From: Leptospiraceae bacterium | Lineage (GTDB): Bacteria; Spirochaetota; Leptospiria; Leptospirales; Leptospiraceae | Assembly: GCA_015075105.1 (NCBI GenBank) | Contig: JABTUZ010000001.1 | Coordinates: 1,313,001 to 1,377,000 of the forward strand | DNA length: 64,000 nt | Reading direction: 5' to 3' | Shown here: piece by piece, positions 1 through 11,700 of the stretch | Numbering within the stretch: position 1 is the first letter of the stretch | Layout of the letters: each line of letters starts with the position of its first letter | Program-made: the position numbers and the translations under genes | Notes under the pieces: generated by a model | The model's input: only the letters and a program-made list of their open reading frames with translations | Databases searched by the model: none | Told to the model about the DNA's origin: nothing

Positions 1-780
1 GTTTGCTTTATACTTTAAAAAAGAGTGAGACTTTTCTCCTCTACTTAGATAGGCAATTCTTCCTGCAATTGTAGCCAACTTAAAAGCATGGCTCATTTTT
101 TCCGGATCCTTCGCTATGGCAATTGCAGTATTTACGAGAACTGCGTCTGCGCCCATTTCCATGGCTTCGGCTGCGTGTGATGGCTTCCCGAGCCCCGCAT
201 CTACTACTACCGGAACTTTAGACTCTGAAATAATAATTTCTAAGTTTACCTTTGTTTTAATACCTGAGTTAGAACCAATCGGGGAACCAAGAGGCATTAC
301 AGAAACACACCCTACATCTTCGAGATGCTTGCAAAGAATTGGATCTGCGTTAATATAGGGCATTACAAAAAACCCTTCTTTTGCTAAAATCTCTGCTGCC
401 TTCAAAGTCTCAATAGGGTCCGGAAGCAAATACACAGGGTCTGGTGTTACTTCTAATTTTACCCAATCCCCTGCGCCAAGGGATCTAGCCAATCTTGCGA
501 TCCTTACTGCTTCTTCAGAATTTCTTGCACCACTTGTGTTTGGCAATAACAAGACCTTCCCTCTATCAATGTGGGTTAATATATCGTCTCTTGGGTTACT
601 TAAGTCAACCCTTCTAAGGGCTACAGTAACTATTTCAGTTTCAGAAGAACAGATCGACTTTTCCATTTCTTTGGATGAAGAAAATTTTCCTGTTCCAAGA
701 AAGAGTCTAGATCGAAATATTCTATTCCCGATTTTTAATACATCTTCGTCAAATACATTTTCGTTAAAAGAATATTCCAT
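1..780 (-). CDS. thiG: Thiazole synthase ThiG (C-terminus cut by window edge)
   Basis: ThiG forms the thiazole phosphate ring of thiamine from deoxyxylulose phosphate, dehydroglycine and ThiS thiocarboxylate in the cytoplasm. The frame is open for 260 codons from the ATG at 778-780 to the window edge. Family features seen are the GTGKF stretch near residue 29, the Schiff-base lysine in WVKLEV (Lys108), PLGSPIGS near 163 and [20 protein letters not shown] near 193. Usual ThiG length is about 255-265 residues, so only a few residues should be missing. The start lies 8 bases after the smc stop, so the two are probably cotranscribed. Confidence 0.93.
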   Translation of the reverse strand, partial: MEYSFNENVFDEDVLKIGNRIFRSRLFLGTGKFSSSKEMEKSICSSETEIVTVALRRVDLSNPRDDILTHIDRGKVLLLPNTSGARNSEEAVRIARLARSLGAGDWVKLEVTPDPVYLLPDPIETLKAAEILAKEGFFVMPYINADPILCKHLEDVGCVSVMPLGSPIGSNSGIKTKVNLEIIISESKVPVVVDAGLGKPSHAAEAMEMGADAVLVNTAIAIAKDPEKMSHAFKLATIAGRIAYLSRGEKSHSFLKYKAN

Positions 781-788
781 ACTATTAA

Positions 789-3560
789 TTAGACTGCCAA
801 TTTAGATTTTCCTGAAAAGGAGTGGGCTTCGTCTAACTTCAAGGATACAAGTTTAGACACTCCTGGCTCTTCATTTGTCACACCAAATACTGTATTTGCT
901 CTGGAAATAGTAGGAGGAGCGTGGGTGACTACAATAAACTGGCTGGTATTTTTAAATTTATCCAATATTTGACAAAAACGAATCTTATTTATCTCGTCTA
1001 AGGCTGCATCTATTTCATCCAGAAAACAAAATGGAGATGGCTTTAACATATATATACCGAATAGCAAGGCAATCACAGTCAGAGATTTTTCTCCACCGGA
1101 CAGCAATCTCAAGTTTTGTACATGCTTTCCCGGAGGCTCTGCGATAATCTCAATTCCGGAATTCAATGGATCGTTTGGCTCTGTAAGCTCTAAAATTGCC
1201 CTTCCCCCATTAAAAAGCGTAGAAAATGTTTCTTGAAAGTTTGCCTTAATGATTTCAAAATTCTCTAAAAATACTTTTTCAGATTCTTTATCCAAATTTT
1301 TTAATATGGACTCAATCTTTTTCTTACTTTCTTCTACATCTTCTTTTTGTGATTTATTATGGTCGTAAATTTCTTTTAAATTTCTGTATTCATCAATCGC
1401 AAGCGGATTGATCGAGCCGAGTAAACCAATCTCAGATTTTAGGGTTCTTAAACGATTTTCTTCAGAAGATTGAACTAATTTTAGTGGAGATTTTTCTTCT
1501 TCTAATTCCATTTCAGAAATAGAATAATCATTGTATAATTCTTCACACAAAGATTCGATCTGCACTCTCACCCCTGTAGTTTTTCTTTCTTGATCTGTAA
1601 GTATAGGCAGCAAATTTTTGAAATCTTCCTGATCCTTCTGAGAAGACAATTTCAAACTTTGAATACTGTTAAATAAACCTTGCAAGTCTTGCTTTTCTTT
1701 TTCCAGATTTTTACTAATACCGATAAGCTCTGTTGTGGATTCTTCTACCTTTTCTTCTAATTCTTTTAATTCTTTAGAATAGTGACTTTTTTTTATTTTT
1801 AGCTGGTCTTTGCTACCCTCTAATTCCAAAATCTTGGAGGCCACTTCTAATTGTTTTTTATCAATACTATTTTGTATGATTAGCTTTTCTGATATTTTTG
1901 CCTTGGTTTCTAAAATAAGTTTTTCTACGCTCACAATAGAATCTTTTTCTTTTTCTAAGTGAATCCTGTACTTTTCAATTTCTTGAAAAACTTCATTCTT
2001 AGTTCTAGAAAAATTTTCATTTTCAAGCATAATGTCTTCTATTCTTTGATCTATTTTTTCCTTATCTGAAAAAATTCCTTCGTTTTCGAATAGTACAGAA
2101 AAAAATGAGTCTTCTATACGAATAAACTCAGTAAGTTTTGAATTGTATTCTACGAGTTTCAGATTTGCAAGACTTACTTCTAAACCTTGAATATTCCCGC
2201 TATGCAGTATATTTAAACTATCTTGGATTTCTTGTATAATTTGATCCATTGACTGAATTAAAAAATTTTTCAATTCATTTCTTTCAGAAGAAATCCGGGT
2301 TGCGATTCTTTTTTTTTCTTCAATCTGTCCAATCATAGAAATTGTAACTTCTTTTAAATTTTCCCTAAGAAGTGAAAGCTCTTTTTCATTGTGCCGAATC
2401 TTTTCTTCACATTTTTTGTGCTCTTCTAAATTATTTTCTATTGCTTTTTCTAATTCTATTTTTTTAGTTTTGAATTCTTTTAACTTGTTTTCATAATCAG
2501 AAACTTCGAGATGAAGCTCTTTGAGTTTTTCTTCTAATTCAAGAAGCTCTCTTTGGTTTGAATCAGATTGTATCTTGGATTTTTGAATTTCAGAATCTAA
2601 TTCCTTTTCTCTTTCCTCAAATTCTTTTATGATACTCAAATTTTTTTCAATTTTTTCTTTGTGAATTTCTTTTCGTGATAAATATTCAGATAATTTTTTA
2701 TCGATGTCTATGATTTTTTTTTCTAAAGAGAATCGTTGTTCTTCAAAAAGCTCCAATTGATTGGACTCTCTTGAAATTTTTTCTAAAATTTCACTATTTT
2801 TCTTTTTTGTAAGAGTTAACTCCTCCTCTGCCTTTCTCAATTTCTCCTTCATAGTCCGCAATTTTAAATATCTCAAATTCTTATCAGTGTTCGTAAGATC
2901 TGTTTTAAGAGAAAAATACTCCTTTGCTTTTTCGGATTGCTTTTCCTTTAATTCCAAATCCGATTCCATAGATTTCAAAACATCGGAGATTCTTAGTAAA
3001 TTCTGATTTGTGTCGCTGAGTTTTTTAATAGTTTCAGTTCTTTCCAATTTGAATCTAGAAATACCTGCAGCCTCGTCAAAAATGAGTCGTCTGTCTTCTG
3101 GCTTTGCATTTAAAATTGAATCAACCCTTCCCTGCTCCATTACAGAATAGGAAGATTTACCGACCCCTGTATCCATTAAAATTTTTTCTACATCTTTTCG
3201 TATTGCTCTTGAGTCATTGATATAGTATTCGTTATTTCCATCGGGGTAGAGTCTTCTCGTGATTTTTAAAACCGGAAATTCGATTGCAAATGTCTTTTTT
3301 GAATTGTCAAAACTTACAGTTACCTCAGAAAAACCCGCAGGATTTCGTGTTTCTGTACCATGAAAAATCACATCATCCATTTTTTCACCACGCAATCCTT
3401 TTGCGTTCTTTTCGCCCAAAACCCATTTGATCGCATCCACAATATTCGACTTTCCACAACCATTTGGTCCAACTACAGCAGTAAACCCGGGGTCAAATAA
3501 GATTTCTGTCTCATCTGCAAAGGTTTTAAATCCAACAATATTCAAACTCTTTAAATACAT
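789..3560 (-). CDS. smc: Chromosome segregation ATPase SMC (short form)
   Basis: SMC dimers, with ScpAB, compact and segregate chromosomes. The N-terminal head has the Walker A motif GPNGCGKS (residues 31-38). The C-terminal head has the ABC signature LSGGEKS (820-826) and Walker [14 protein letters not shown] (near 845), followed by a D-loop region and VVTH. Residues about 165-800 are mostly charged heptad-like coiled coil. At 923 residues it is well below the roughly 1180 of Bacillus SMC, and I cannot recognise the usual Gly-rich hinge in the middle. It is the first gene of a leftward unit with thiG and is divergent from the DUF115 gene. Confidence 0.93.
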   Translation of the reverse strand: MYLKSLNIVGFKTFADETEILFDPGFTAVVGPNGCGKSNIVDAIKWVLGEKNAKGLRGEKMDDVIFHGTETRNPAGFSEVTVSFDNSKKTFAIEFPVLKITRRLYPDGNNEYYINDSRAIRKDVEKILMDTGVGKSSYSVMEQGRVDSILNAKPEDRRLIFDEAAGISRFKLERTETIKKLSDTNQNLLRISDVLKSMESDLELKEKQSEKAKEYFSLKTDLTNTDKNLRYLKLRTMKEKLRKAEEELTLTKKKNSEILEKISRESNQLELFEEQRFSLEKKIIDIDKKLSEYLSRKEIHKEKIEKNLSIIKEFEEREKELDSEIQKSKIQSDSNQRELLELEEKLKELHLEVSDYENKLKEFKTKKIELEKAIENNLEEHKKCEEKIRHNEKELSLLRENLKEVTISMIGQIEEKKRIATRISSERNELKNFLIQSMDQIIQEIQDSLNILHSGNIQGLEVSLANLKLVEYNSKLTEFIRIEDSFFSVLFENEGIFSDKEKIDQRIEDIMLENENFSRTKNEVFQEIEKYRIHLEKEKDSIVSVEKLILETKAKISEKLIIQNSIDKKQLEVASKILELEGSKDQLKIKKSHYSKELKELEEKVEESTTELIGISKNLEKEKQDLQGLFNSIQSLKLSSQKDQEDFKNLLPILTDQERKTTGVRVQIESLCEELYNDYSISEMELEEEKSPLKLVQSSEENRLRTLKSEIGLLGSINPLAIDEYRNLKEIYDHNKSQKEDVEESKKKIESILKNLDKESEKVFLENFEIIKANFQETFSTLFNGGRAILELTEPNDPLNSGIEIIAEPPGKHVQNLRLLSGGEKSLTVIALLFGIYMLKPSPFCFLDEIDAALDEINKIRFCQILDKFKNTSQFIVVTHAPPTISRANTVFGVTNEEPGVSKLVSLKLDEAHSFSGKSKLAV

Positions 3561-3616
3561 TTTTCTTGATCCTATTAACCAAGATAGAAAAGAGTGATAT
3601 TTGAATCAAGAGAATT

Positions 3617-5431
3617 ATGTCCCTAAACCAATTTGAAGAAATTTTCCGAAAGAAGCCCTATCTAAAATTTTATTTTAGTGAAAAGCCTTCTGAAACTCAT
3701 AATGCTTTTTCTATTCAAGAAGCGAGTAAAAAAGGGGAATACTTCGTTTCCTATAAAAATCAAATTTTAGCAAGCAGTGTTTCTCCTCTCACTCAAGCAA
3801 AAAGATTAATCAACGAAAAAAAAATCTCAGACAATTCTGTAGTTGTGATTTTGGGGAGTGGAAATCCCCATACAATGGATGAAATAAATAATGGATTAAG
3901 AGAGGGGCAAATTGTTCTAATCATCGAGGAAAGTGAAGAGTTATTTTCTTTACTTTGGGATAAATTTCTAATTCGGGTAGCCGAGGTTCCCGGAAGGCAT
4001 ATTTTCTTTGGAGAAAAAATGGTGAGTTTACTCTGGAATTATTTGGATTCATTACCAATCGAAAAACTATCCGGTGTAGTTGTTTTAAAAAATCAGTCCA
4101 GCATACAACTCAATAAAAATTTTTATGATACTGTAGAAGAAAAAATCAAAAATATATTTTCTTCTAAGATGAGTGACCTTCTTACTAAGTTTGAATTTGA
4201 GAGAATCTGGGTGAAAAATAGCATCGTAAATATATGCAATTTTTATGACTCTAAAATTCCTAGATACAAATTTCAAGAATTAGAAAAATCATTTTCCAAT
4301 ATTCCGGCACTCCTTGTTTCTGCCGGACCCAGTTTAAGAAAAAATATAGACTTTATAAAAAGTGTAAGAGAAAAAGTTTTTCTATTCTCCTGCGACACCT
4401 CGCTTAAAGTATTAAACAAATTCGATATAATTCCAGACGGAGTTATGACATTAGACGCGCAAACCCACTCATTTTTTCACTTTTTAGGAGAAGACTTAAA
4501 AACTATCCCGATCTTTGCTGACCTTGTAGCCTCTCCTCCCTTGTTAAGAAATTTGAATTCTATTTCTATTGTCCATAGTGTGACTTCCAAATTCCAAGTT
4601 GATGCTTCAGGAAAACCGATTCGTGAAACAACTGCAGGTGGAGACACATCAGAAAAATTGCTTGGGAAATTTGGAGACGTGCAAAGTGGTGGAAGTGTAG
4701 CCACTACCGCATTCGATGCACTTCGAATCATGGGGTTCTCTCCAATTTTTTTAATCGGTCAAGACCTCGCATACACCGGTAGAGAAATCCACTCTACAGG
4801 TACTCACCACAATGAAAAATGGCTTACCTTAGTTTCTAGAAAAAAAAGTTTAGAATATATAAACGAGTCTATTATTAGAAAAAGAACTACTTACAAGACA
4901 CAATCCTGTGTAGGTGGAGAGGTTTTGACAGACTATGTTTTAGACTTGTACAAGCACTGGTTTGAAGAATCGTCTAAAACAGTTGACTTTCCAGTTTACA
5001 ATATAAACGAGAATGGCTCCAATATCGAAAATACAGTTTCTGTTAGCACGAAAGAAGCCGAGAAATTATTATACAATTACGGCATTCATAATTTCCCCTG
5101 GAAAAATTTACCACCCTGGAAAGAATCAAAATCTGTGCAAAAAGACAAAATTCATATTTCCAAAAATACATTTATAAATGAGCTAAATGAATTTAAAAAC
5201 TTAATCGAAAATTTAGAAAATTTGCAGCTCGACGATAGTGAATTTTTGAATGAATTAAAATTAAAACTTAACGATCTCCCCTACTTAAAAGAAATGATTA
5301 GAAAAACTGAAATCTATTTACTTAGACACGAAAAAGAGTTAGACCCTGAAAAAAAGAAAAAGCTATTGTCCGATTCTTTGAGAAAAGAAATTTTATTTTT
5401 AAAAAGGGGACTACTCAGTAACGCAACTTAG
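3617..5431 (+). CDS. DUF115 / MptE-like protein
   Basis: A 604-residue protein with a DUF115 (6-hydroxymethylpterin diphosphokinase MptE-like) core. The family hallmark is ALLVSAGPSLRKNID at about residues 232-246, followed by the VFLFSCDTSLKVL and PDGVMTLDAQ strands and the GGSVATTAFDALR stretch near 358. In other bacteria such proteins include flagellin-glycosylation (Maf-type) factors, but the substrate here cannot be read. The N-terminal third and a coiled-coil C-terminus are not recognised. It is divergent from smc with a 56-bp gap. Its TAG stop overlaps the TAA of the convergent 70-residue gene. Confidence 0.75.
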   Translation: MSLNQFEEIFRKKPYLKFYFSEKPSETHNAFSIQEASKKGEYFVSYKNQILASSVSPLTQAKRLINEKKISDNSVVVILGSGNPHTMDEINNGLREGQIVLIIEESEELFSLLWDKFLIRVAEVPGRHIFFGEKMVSLLWNYLDSLPIEKLSGVVVLKNQSSIQLNKNFYDTVEEKIKNIFSSKMSDLLTKFEFERIWVKNSIVNICNFYDSKIPRYKFQELEKSFSNIPALLVSAGPSLRKNIDFIKSVREKVFLFSCDTSLKVLNKFDIIPDGVMTLDAQTHSFFHFLGEDLKTIPIFADLVASPPLLRNLNSISIVHSVTSKFQVDASGKPIRETTAGGDTSEKLLGKFGDVQSGGSVATTAFDALRIMGFSPIFLIGQDLAYTGREIHSTGTHHNEKWLTLVSRKKSLEYINESIIRKRTTYKTQSCVGGEVLTDYVLDLYKHWFEESSKTVDFPVYNINENGSNIENTVSVSTKEAEKLLYNYGIHNFPWKNLPPWKESKSVQKDKIHISKNTFINELNEFKNLIENLENLQLDDSEFLNELKLKLNDLPYLKEMIRKTEIYLLRHEKELDPEKKKKLLSDSLRKEILFLKRGLLSNAT

Positions 5432-5640
5432 GCATTCATGTCTATGAGGTAACCTCTTCTAAGCACCTCTCCGTCCGTGTTCACTCCAACTTCTGCCAAA
5501 GATTTTGGGGCTGTGACTTCATTTTGCATATTGGAAAGAGGATGAAGTCTGTCGGGCATTTTGGAAATTGTAAATTGAGACTGAGAAAACTGGTGGCTCG
5601 CAACATTGTTTTTCAGTGAAGCATTTATTTCATTTAGCAT
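5428..5640 (-). CDS. Small hypothetical protein (70 aa)
   Basis: A 70-residue soluble protein with no recognised domain, signal peptide or membrane segment. The ATG is preceded by a plausible ribosome binding site (AGAGG, about 6 bases upstream), which supports translation. It reads in the same direction as the plsY-downstream hypothetical gene, 45 bases after that gene's stop, so it may be the last gene of the smpB-der-plsY operon. The residues are rich in Asn and Ser with a basic patch LRRGYLIDMNA at the end. No function is assigned. Confidence 0.5.
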   Translation of the reverse strand: MLNEINASLKNNVASHQFSQSQFTISKMPDRLHPLSNMQNEVTAPKSLAEVGVNTDGEVLRRGYLIDMNA

Positions 5641-5685
5641 CTCTAACCTCTTTTAGTATTCAATAATAACCGGATAATTTGTAAA

Positions 5686-6324
5686 CTACATTTCACCCAA
5701 TAAGGATTTGGATTTGGATACTTTCAAATCGTGTTTATCGTCAAACTCAGGGAAATACCCTAAAAATAACTTTCTCGGAACAACTCTGTATTTAGTAGGA
5801 TAGTTCGATAAATACACATCCGAAAAATTTATTTCCGGCAATTGATAAAATCCTATCTTATCTTCAAAGTTATAAAAGTCTTGCTTATCGAATTTTTTCA
5901 CGGTCTTAGTCAAATAGTCTTTTAAAAAACTCCAATCTAATTTGAATTGCATCCGACTCCCTTGAAACGCAGGCGCTCTTTCAATTAAGTTGACTAATCT
6001 TTTCAGGGGGCACTCTCTATTGTAGTATTCTGTAACATAGACTGTTACAAACCTCATGGAAAAGCCAACCGGATCCCAAACTCTTTTGATCAAATCTTCC
6101 GATATTGCTTCCGATTTAATATCATCAAGGATTTTTTGTAATTGCGGTATATTAGACTCTCCCTTTAAAATTCCACTCAAATCAATTTGTCCAAACTCCC
6201 CCGAATACAACCATCTATACAAATCCTGAATTCCCGATTGAGGGTGCTCTTTTATAAACTCATCCAATACATAAATTTTTTCATCTATAGTTAGGGCTGA
6301 CTCTGTATCAAAGGATTCCAGCAT
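5686..6324 (-). CDS. Conserved hypothetical protein (212 aa)
   Basis: A 212-residue, apparently cytoplasmic protein without signal peptide or membrane helix. The sequence is mixed charged and aromatic and I recognise no domain. Its ATG is 3 bases downstream of the plsY stop, so it is very likely translated from the same transcript as smpB-der-plsY. Base composition matches its neighbours and nothing suggests decay. Function unknown. Confidence 0.7.
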   Translation of the reverse strand: MLESFDTESALTIDEKIYVLDEFIKEHPQSGIQDLYRWLYSGEFGQIDLSGILKGESNIPQLQKILDDIKSEAISEDLIKRVWDPVGFSMRFVTVYVTEYYNRECPLKRLVNLIERAPAFQGSRMQFKLDWSFLKDYLTKTVKKFDKQDFYNFEDKIGFYQLPEINFSDVYLSNYPTKYRVVPRKLFLGYFPEFDDKHDLKVSKSKSLLGEM

Positions 6325-6327
6325 ATT

Positions 6328-6945
6328 TTATTCTATAGCTTTTAATTCCTGTCCAGTCAATAATCTTTTGAGATTTGGAATATGACGAATCAAAATAAAA
6401 ATAGAGGCAAAGACCATCGTTGAAAGAATAGAGATTTCGTCCAACTTCATTTCAAGAATATGAATTCGATTCAATAAGAAGTATGTTATAGGTAAAGTGA
6501 TCGAACCTATCACAGAGCCTACAGAAACAAACCCGGATAATTTATATCCCAAAACAAAAATAAGAGTCGTAATAAGACACGGGATTGTAGCCATAAATAA
6601 AAAAAAACCAAATGCAGTGGCAACCCCCTTGCCGCCCCTAAACAAAAGAAAAGGGCTGAATATATGACCTAAAATAGAAAGAGTCCCACACAGCAATTGA
6701 ATTTGGATTAGGTTTTCGCTTTGGTAAAATTGCGCTACAAGAAAAGGTGGAAGAGCACCTTTCATCGCATCTAAAACTAAAATCAAAACACCGAATTTCC
6801 TCCCCAAAACTCTTCCTTCATTTGTAGCTCCTGGGTTTTTGCTGCCCAATTCCCGAATGTCTTGTCCTGTATTCCATTTTACGATCCAGTACCCAAATGG
6901 AAGTGAGCCTAAAAGGAAAGAAAAAATCAAAATCAGGACGATCAT
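6328..6945 (-). CDS. plsY: Glycerol-3-phosphate acyltransferase PlsY
   Basis: PlsY transfers the acyl group from acyl-phosphate to glycerol-3-phosphate, the first step of membrane phospholipid synthesis in the inner membrane. The 205 residues form several hydrophobic helices. All three family motifs are visible: LGSLPFGYW near the N-terminus, the SKNPGATNEGRVLG loop (residues about 37-50), and LFRGGKGVATAFG (near 102). Length is typical. The start overlaps the der stop by 4 bases (ATGA). Confidence 0.95.
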   Translation of the reverse strand: MIVLILIFSFLLGSLPFGYWIVKWNTGQDIRELGSKNPGATNEGRVLGRKFGVLILVLDAMKGALPPFLVAQFYQSENLIQIQLLCGTLSILGHIFSPFLLFRGGKGVATAFGFFLFMATIPCLITTLIFVLGYKLSGFVSVGSVIGSITLPITYFLLNRIHILEMKLDEISILSTMVFASIFILIRHIPNLKRLLTGQELKAIE

Positions 6946-8300
6946 TTTTTTTCTTTTCTCCTTTTATCCTTATCTACTCTTAGTTCAATTTCCACAAAAA
7001 TTCCAGACAATCCAAATTCTTTTGAAATTTGATTTCTTAAATAAGAAATTAAATTCTCCTGAAACAGGGATTCGTCGTTTACAAAAAACAGTAGCTTAAA
7101 AGGAGACGAAGAAACTTGAGTAGAGTAATACAATCTCGGTTTCTTTTTGGACATAGCTTCAATTTTTCCGCTATGAAAAATTTTCTGAATCGTTTCGTTT
7201 AGTTTTGATGTTGAGATTTTCAAAGTTGTTTTAGAATGGAGTCTAACGCATTCAATTAGAAGTTTGTGGATTCTTTGCTTGGTTTTTGCGCTTATACTTA
7301 GAATTGGTGTATCTTTTAATGCAGGAAATCTGGAAAGCATCTTGTCCTTGTAGTCTTTTAAAGTATTGTTGGACTTCTCGGGAATCAAATCCCACTTATT
7401 GATTGCCAAAACCATCGCCTTTCCTGCTCTTCGTATATAGGAAAAAATCTTTTTATCAAATTCTCCGACTCCCTTTTCTGCGTCGATTAGATGCACTACA
7501 ATATCGGATGACTCCATTGTTTTCAATGTTCTTTGATATGAGTAAAATTCTAACTTTTCTGCACTCTTACTGGATTTGCGGATTCCGGCAGTGTCGAGGA
7601 TTTCTATTGCTTGACCGTTGAATTGAATTATAGTGTTTACCGGATCTCGAGTAGTTCCGGGAATATCGCTCACAACAGAAACGCTTTCTCCTACAATTGC
7701 ATTCAAGAGGCTCGACTTTCCAGAGTTCGGTTTTCCGACAAAGCTAATTCTGAAATCAATTTTCTCATCTTCGGAATATTTTATGTCCTTTAAGTAAAAA
7801 GAAAGCTTTTCTAAAAGAAGTTTAATATTTCTCCTGCCGAGTGCAGATATTGGGATTACCTCACTAAGCCCATACCTGTAAAATTCATCTAAATCATAAT
7901 CTTCTTCAGGGGAGTCCGATTTATTTATACAATAAATGATATTTTTGTTATGAAGTCTTTTGTCCCTTTTTAAGAGGCTAATCAGTTTGTGGTCATAGCT
8001 TGTAATTTCATTTTTGTCCATTACAAAAATAATAAGATCCGATTCTACTAATTGCTTAAAGCTGATTTCTATGATCGAAGAGGTTAGATCATTTGTGTTT
8101 TCAATGTCAAGCCCCGGTGTATCGCATAAAATAAATTCTAACTTAGGGTCTTCTTTTTTTACATGAAATCTTAAAACATCTCGAGTCACACCCGGAAAAT
8201 TGTATGTGATCGCTATGTTTTTTTTTAAGATAGAATTGAATAGTGTAGATTTACCAACGTTTTGACGGCCTACAATAGATACAAGTGGGAGTCTTTTCAA
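6942..8300 (-). CDS. der: Ribosome-assembly GTPase Der (EngA)
   Basis: Der is the double-domain GTPase needed for maturation of the 50S subunit. Two G domains are visible. The first has GRQNVGKST (near residue 11), a DTPG G3 motif and NKSD G4. The second has GKPNSGKSS (near 188), DTAG and NKWD. A KH-like C-terminal domain follows, ending in a Lys/Arg-rich tail. At 452 residues it is of typical length. It overlaps smpB upstream and plsY downstream by 4 bases each, indicating translational coupling. Confidence 0.96.
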   Translation of the reverse strand: MKRLPLVSIVGRQNVGKSTLFNSILKKNIAITYNFPGVTRDVLRFHVKKEDPKLEFILCDTPGLDIENTNDLTSSIIEISFKQLVESDLIIFVMDKNEITSYDHKLISLLKRDKRLHNKNIIYCINKSDSPEEDYDLDEFYRYGLSEVIPISALGRRNIKLLLEKLSFYLKDIKYSEDEKIDFRISFVGKPNSGKSSLLNAIVGESVSVVSDIPGTTRDPVNTIIQFNGQAIEILDTAGIRKSSKSAEKLEFYSYQRTLKTMESSDIVVHLIDAEKGVGEFDKKIFSYIRRAGKAMVLAINKWDLIPEKSNNTLKDYKDKMLSRFPALKDTPILSISAKTKQRIHKLLIECVRLHSKTTLKISTSKLNETIQKIFHSGKIEAMSKKKPRLYYSTQVSSSPFKLLFFVNDESLFQENLISYLRNQISKEFGLSGIFVEIELRVDKDKRRKEKK

Positions 8301-8785
8301 TTTCGATTTCTCGCCTTTAGTGCTCTTTCTACTTCCAACTTGGCATCCTTTTTCATAAGAGTTTCTCTTTTATCGTAGTTCTTTTTAGGCTTTGCAATTG
8401 CTAACTCTATTTTAGCAAATTTATTATTTTTAAAATAGCATTTCGTAGCGACAAGAGTAAGCCCTTTTTCTTTAATTTGTTTTTCTAATTTTAATATTTC
8501 ATTTCTTTTTAAGAGTAATTTTCTTGGACGAACTTCTGGCTGTTCAGAATACCCTCTATTAAAATAGGGTGTGATATGAAAATTTTGTAGGAACACTTCA
8601 CCATTTTTAATTGTTGCAAAAGCATCGGTAAGATTAGCTTTTTTTTCGCGGAGAGATTTGACCTCAGAACCATTCAGCACGATTCCTGTCTCCACAAAGC
8701 TCAAAAGCTCAAAATTGAACCTTGCCTTTTTGTTTATGGCTGCCTCAAAGTTTTTAGTTTTCTCTTCAGTTTTCTTAGGTTTCAT
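8297..8785 (-). CDS. smpB: SsrA-binding protein SmpB
   Basis: SmpB binds tmRNA and delivers it to stalled ribosomes (trans-translation). The 162 residues contain the family features [34 protein letters not shown], a [19 protein letters not shown] stretch and the basic C-terminal tail with YDKRE and [14 protein letters not shown]. Length is normal. The start overlaps the upstream AAA/VWA gene stop by one base (TAATG) and the stop overlaps der by 4. The ssrA gene is not in the window. Confidence 0.96.
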   Translation of the reverse strand: MKPKKTEEKTKNFEAAINKKARFNFELLSFVETGIVLNGSEVKSLREKKANLTDAFATIKNGEVFLQNFHITPYFNRGYSEQPEVRPRKLLLKRNEILKLEKQIKEKGLTLVATKCYFKNNKFAKIELAIAKPKKNYDKRETLMKKDAKLEVERALKARNRN

Positions 8786-11700
8786 TAGTTCCGTATAGAG
8801 TGGTAGGTCAGTATCAACTTTGATAGCTCTGTTCCAATTAAATTCGGCATACTTTGAAAATTTTCTGAGGTGACTTGAATAGAATGAGGAAAAATATTTT
8901 CTGCTATATAGCGGTTTCCAATCCCTACTCCCAGAAAAATATAAGACTTATTCGTATTTTTTAAAACTTCTTCTATTAATTTTTTGGACTCTCTGCTGTT
9001 TATTTCGTCTTCGAGATACATTTTCCCTCTCTGCCCTCTGAAATCAGAAATAAACACAATGATTTTAGTCTGTGCATCAGTTGAAAAAAATCTATCACAA
9101 TTTTCGATGATCCTATACTCTTCTACAGAGTCTCCCTGCCAGTCAACACAAAGTGAATTAAAAATTTCTTCTTCCTTTTTTTCGTCATAGACATCTTCAA
9201 AACTTTTCAAACGAATGAGGTCGATTGTTTCTTTTCTATTCAACCGATCCGAATAAGCGTAAATAGAAAAATCAACCTCGTGCTCGTTTAAAATATACGA
9301 GCTTGTAAGCATGGCAGAAAGTGTGGCTATGGAATACTCAAAATTAAAAATTCTTCTTGCCTTACTCACGAAGAATACTACTTCTACTCCTTTTAGTCTT
9401 TCATCACTTTTATCAATAATTGTTTTATCAAAAACCTTAGAGTCTCCTCTTCCATTTTTAAATGAAATATATTTCCTTGCGTCTATTCTTCTGCCTTGAG
9501 TTTGATAAGAACGAGAAATATCAATTTCAGGATCAAATAATTTTTCAAGATTCAATTCTGTTTCTTCCAAAGCCTTCCCGAAAACGCTTTTGAATTCAGA
9601 AAGCGAAACTAAAATAGTGTAAGACCAAAGGATTTTTCTTTTCGCTAAGAAATTTTTATACAACTCTTCAGTTCTATATCCCCATGCTCCACCTCCACCC
9701 GCTGGCTCCCCTTGACCCATGTTTCCGCGAGTGTCTTTTCCATACCATGCGTCAGGTCCCTCTTTTGTGTTTCCACCTGTTTCAGGAGTGTTGATTTCTA
9801 TTCCCTTTTTTAGAGGGCTACCTGAATTTTTCAGTTCAGCTTTTCCGGTATTTGCATCTCTTTTGTGAAGGCTTGGATCCCACCACTTTGTTTTTTCTAT
9901 TTCAGACTGAATCGTAAAAGTTTTTTTTTTATCCTCAAGTTTTTCTTTGAGGTCATCGGGTAAATTGCCGCTTGAAAGAATAGACTCCAAAATTCTTTCC
10001 GTATCGTTTCTTTCTTTAGGGTCTGAAATTTGATTTATATAAGAAATTTTTCCCCCTCTAAGGATTACTTCTTTTAAATCGTCTGATTCCCCACTAAATA
10101 GGATTAAATCCTTCCATCGAAAAAGATTGTTCAACCCAAAAATATAGGCTTGAATATTTGCAGATCCGATCACTCTTTTTGAGGATAGGTCTTTTATTTT
10201 TAGATGAAAATTTACCAAGACAGACACTAGAGAAGAATCTGGTAAATAAAACCCTAGTATCTCTGTCAAAGTATCCCGATCTTCTAAATCAGGAAATAAA
10301 ACACTCGTAAACCGATTTCTAAAAGCTCTGGAAATTGTAGGGGTAGATTTTGTTTTTCTAAAAAGTTTTAATGCGATAATTCTAGAATTTTCTTTTAAAG
10401 AAAGAGGTTTAGACTCACCACTCTCAGGTGGGAGGGTTATAGATCTTGCATCATCTGTAAGCATATTCAATTTTTCTACTAACTCGGCTCCCGCAGCTTC
10501 CAGACCTGTAATCAAAATAGTAGAGTCATTTCTGATTCCCTTAGATAGAGGACCATCTATCCAATCCACTTTTCCTGTATCTATCGGCTTCAAGGCTCCG
10601 AGTATGTCGCTTGTATGGATTCCCTTGCACAAATTTACAGTTTCATTTGAATCCCCGCAAATATTGGAAAGAAAATTCAAAAGAAAACTCGGGTCTTTTT
10701 CTTCGCTAAACTCGATTAGAAGATTTTCTTTCATGGCAAGTGCTGTAATTGCCTTTTCCAAAAAGATACCAACTTTTTCTGTCATCGGAATCTTTGATAA
10801 TAGATTTTTGACTTTTATTTCATCGTTGACCTTTAGCTTTTTATCATTGCAGTAAAGTGTAGAATTTTTGTAATCAAACTTTACGGCAGGGCAAGAAACA
10901 CTTTCTTGTAAGTCTAATTCTTTTTTGATTAGAGACTCCACATCTTCCCTATCTTCGCTTTTTCTGAATGGCTCAGAGAATATATTTGTCAACTCCCTGT
11001 ACATTACAAATTTTTCTTTGTAATCAAAGAATGTTAACCTGTTGCAGATTTTTTTTAAAGACCGTATATTAAAATGGTATTTTTCTAAGTCTCCCTTACC
11101 GAGATTTCCCAACTGGATTTTTTTCTCTGTTTCCAAAGTGATTCGAATACAAGCTTTTATAACCGATTCGTGTAAAGCAGGGTACAATTTTTTTAAAATA
11201 TAAAGAATCTCATCAGGGGAGTAAGGGTCGATATACACAACTGCAAAATTTTTTATTATATCAAAAGGTAAAGATTTTCTTCCCTCGAAACCTTCTGCCG
11301 GATTTTGAGTGCCTATAAAGTTAAACCCTTCTTTTGCAAGTTTACGAGAGTTGTCTCCTTCGATTAGGTCGAGATAAGAATTTTCATACACAGTAGAAAA
11401 TCTTTTGATTACGTCGGGTGATGCTAAATTCATCTCGTCCGCCACAAAAGAAGCGCCCGTTACAATCGAGGTAGTTAGGGGGCCGCTAATCCACTCAAAA
11501 CCGCTACCGTCCATAAGTAAACGGTAAGAGCCGATTAGGTCTTCTGGTAAGGTGTCCTCGTTAAAACTAAACCTGTAGGTTGGGTGGTTTCTTTTATAGT
11601 TTATATGATAAATAAGAGCATTCTTACCTACACCTGCATCCCCTACAAGTAGAATCGGGTAACCCTCCGACATAGGGTATAGTATATTTTTTAGATTTTT

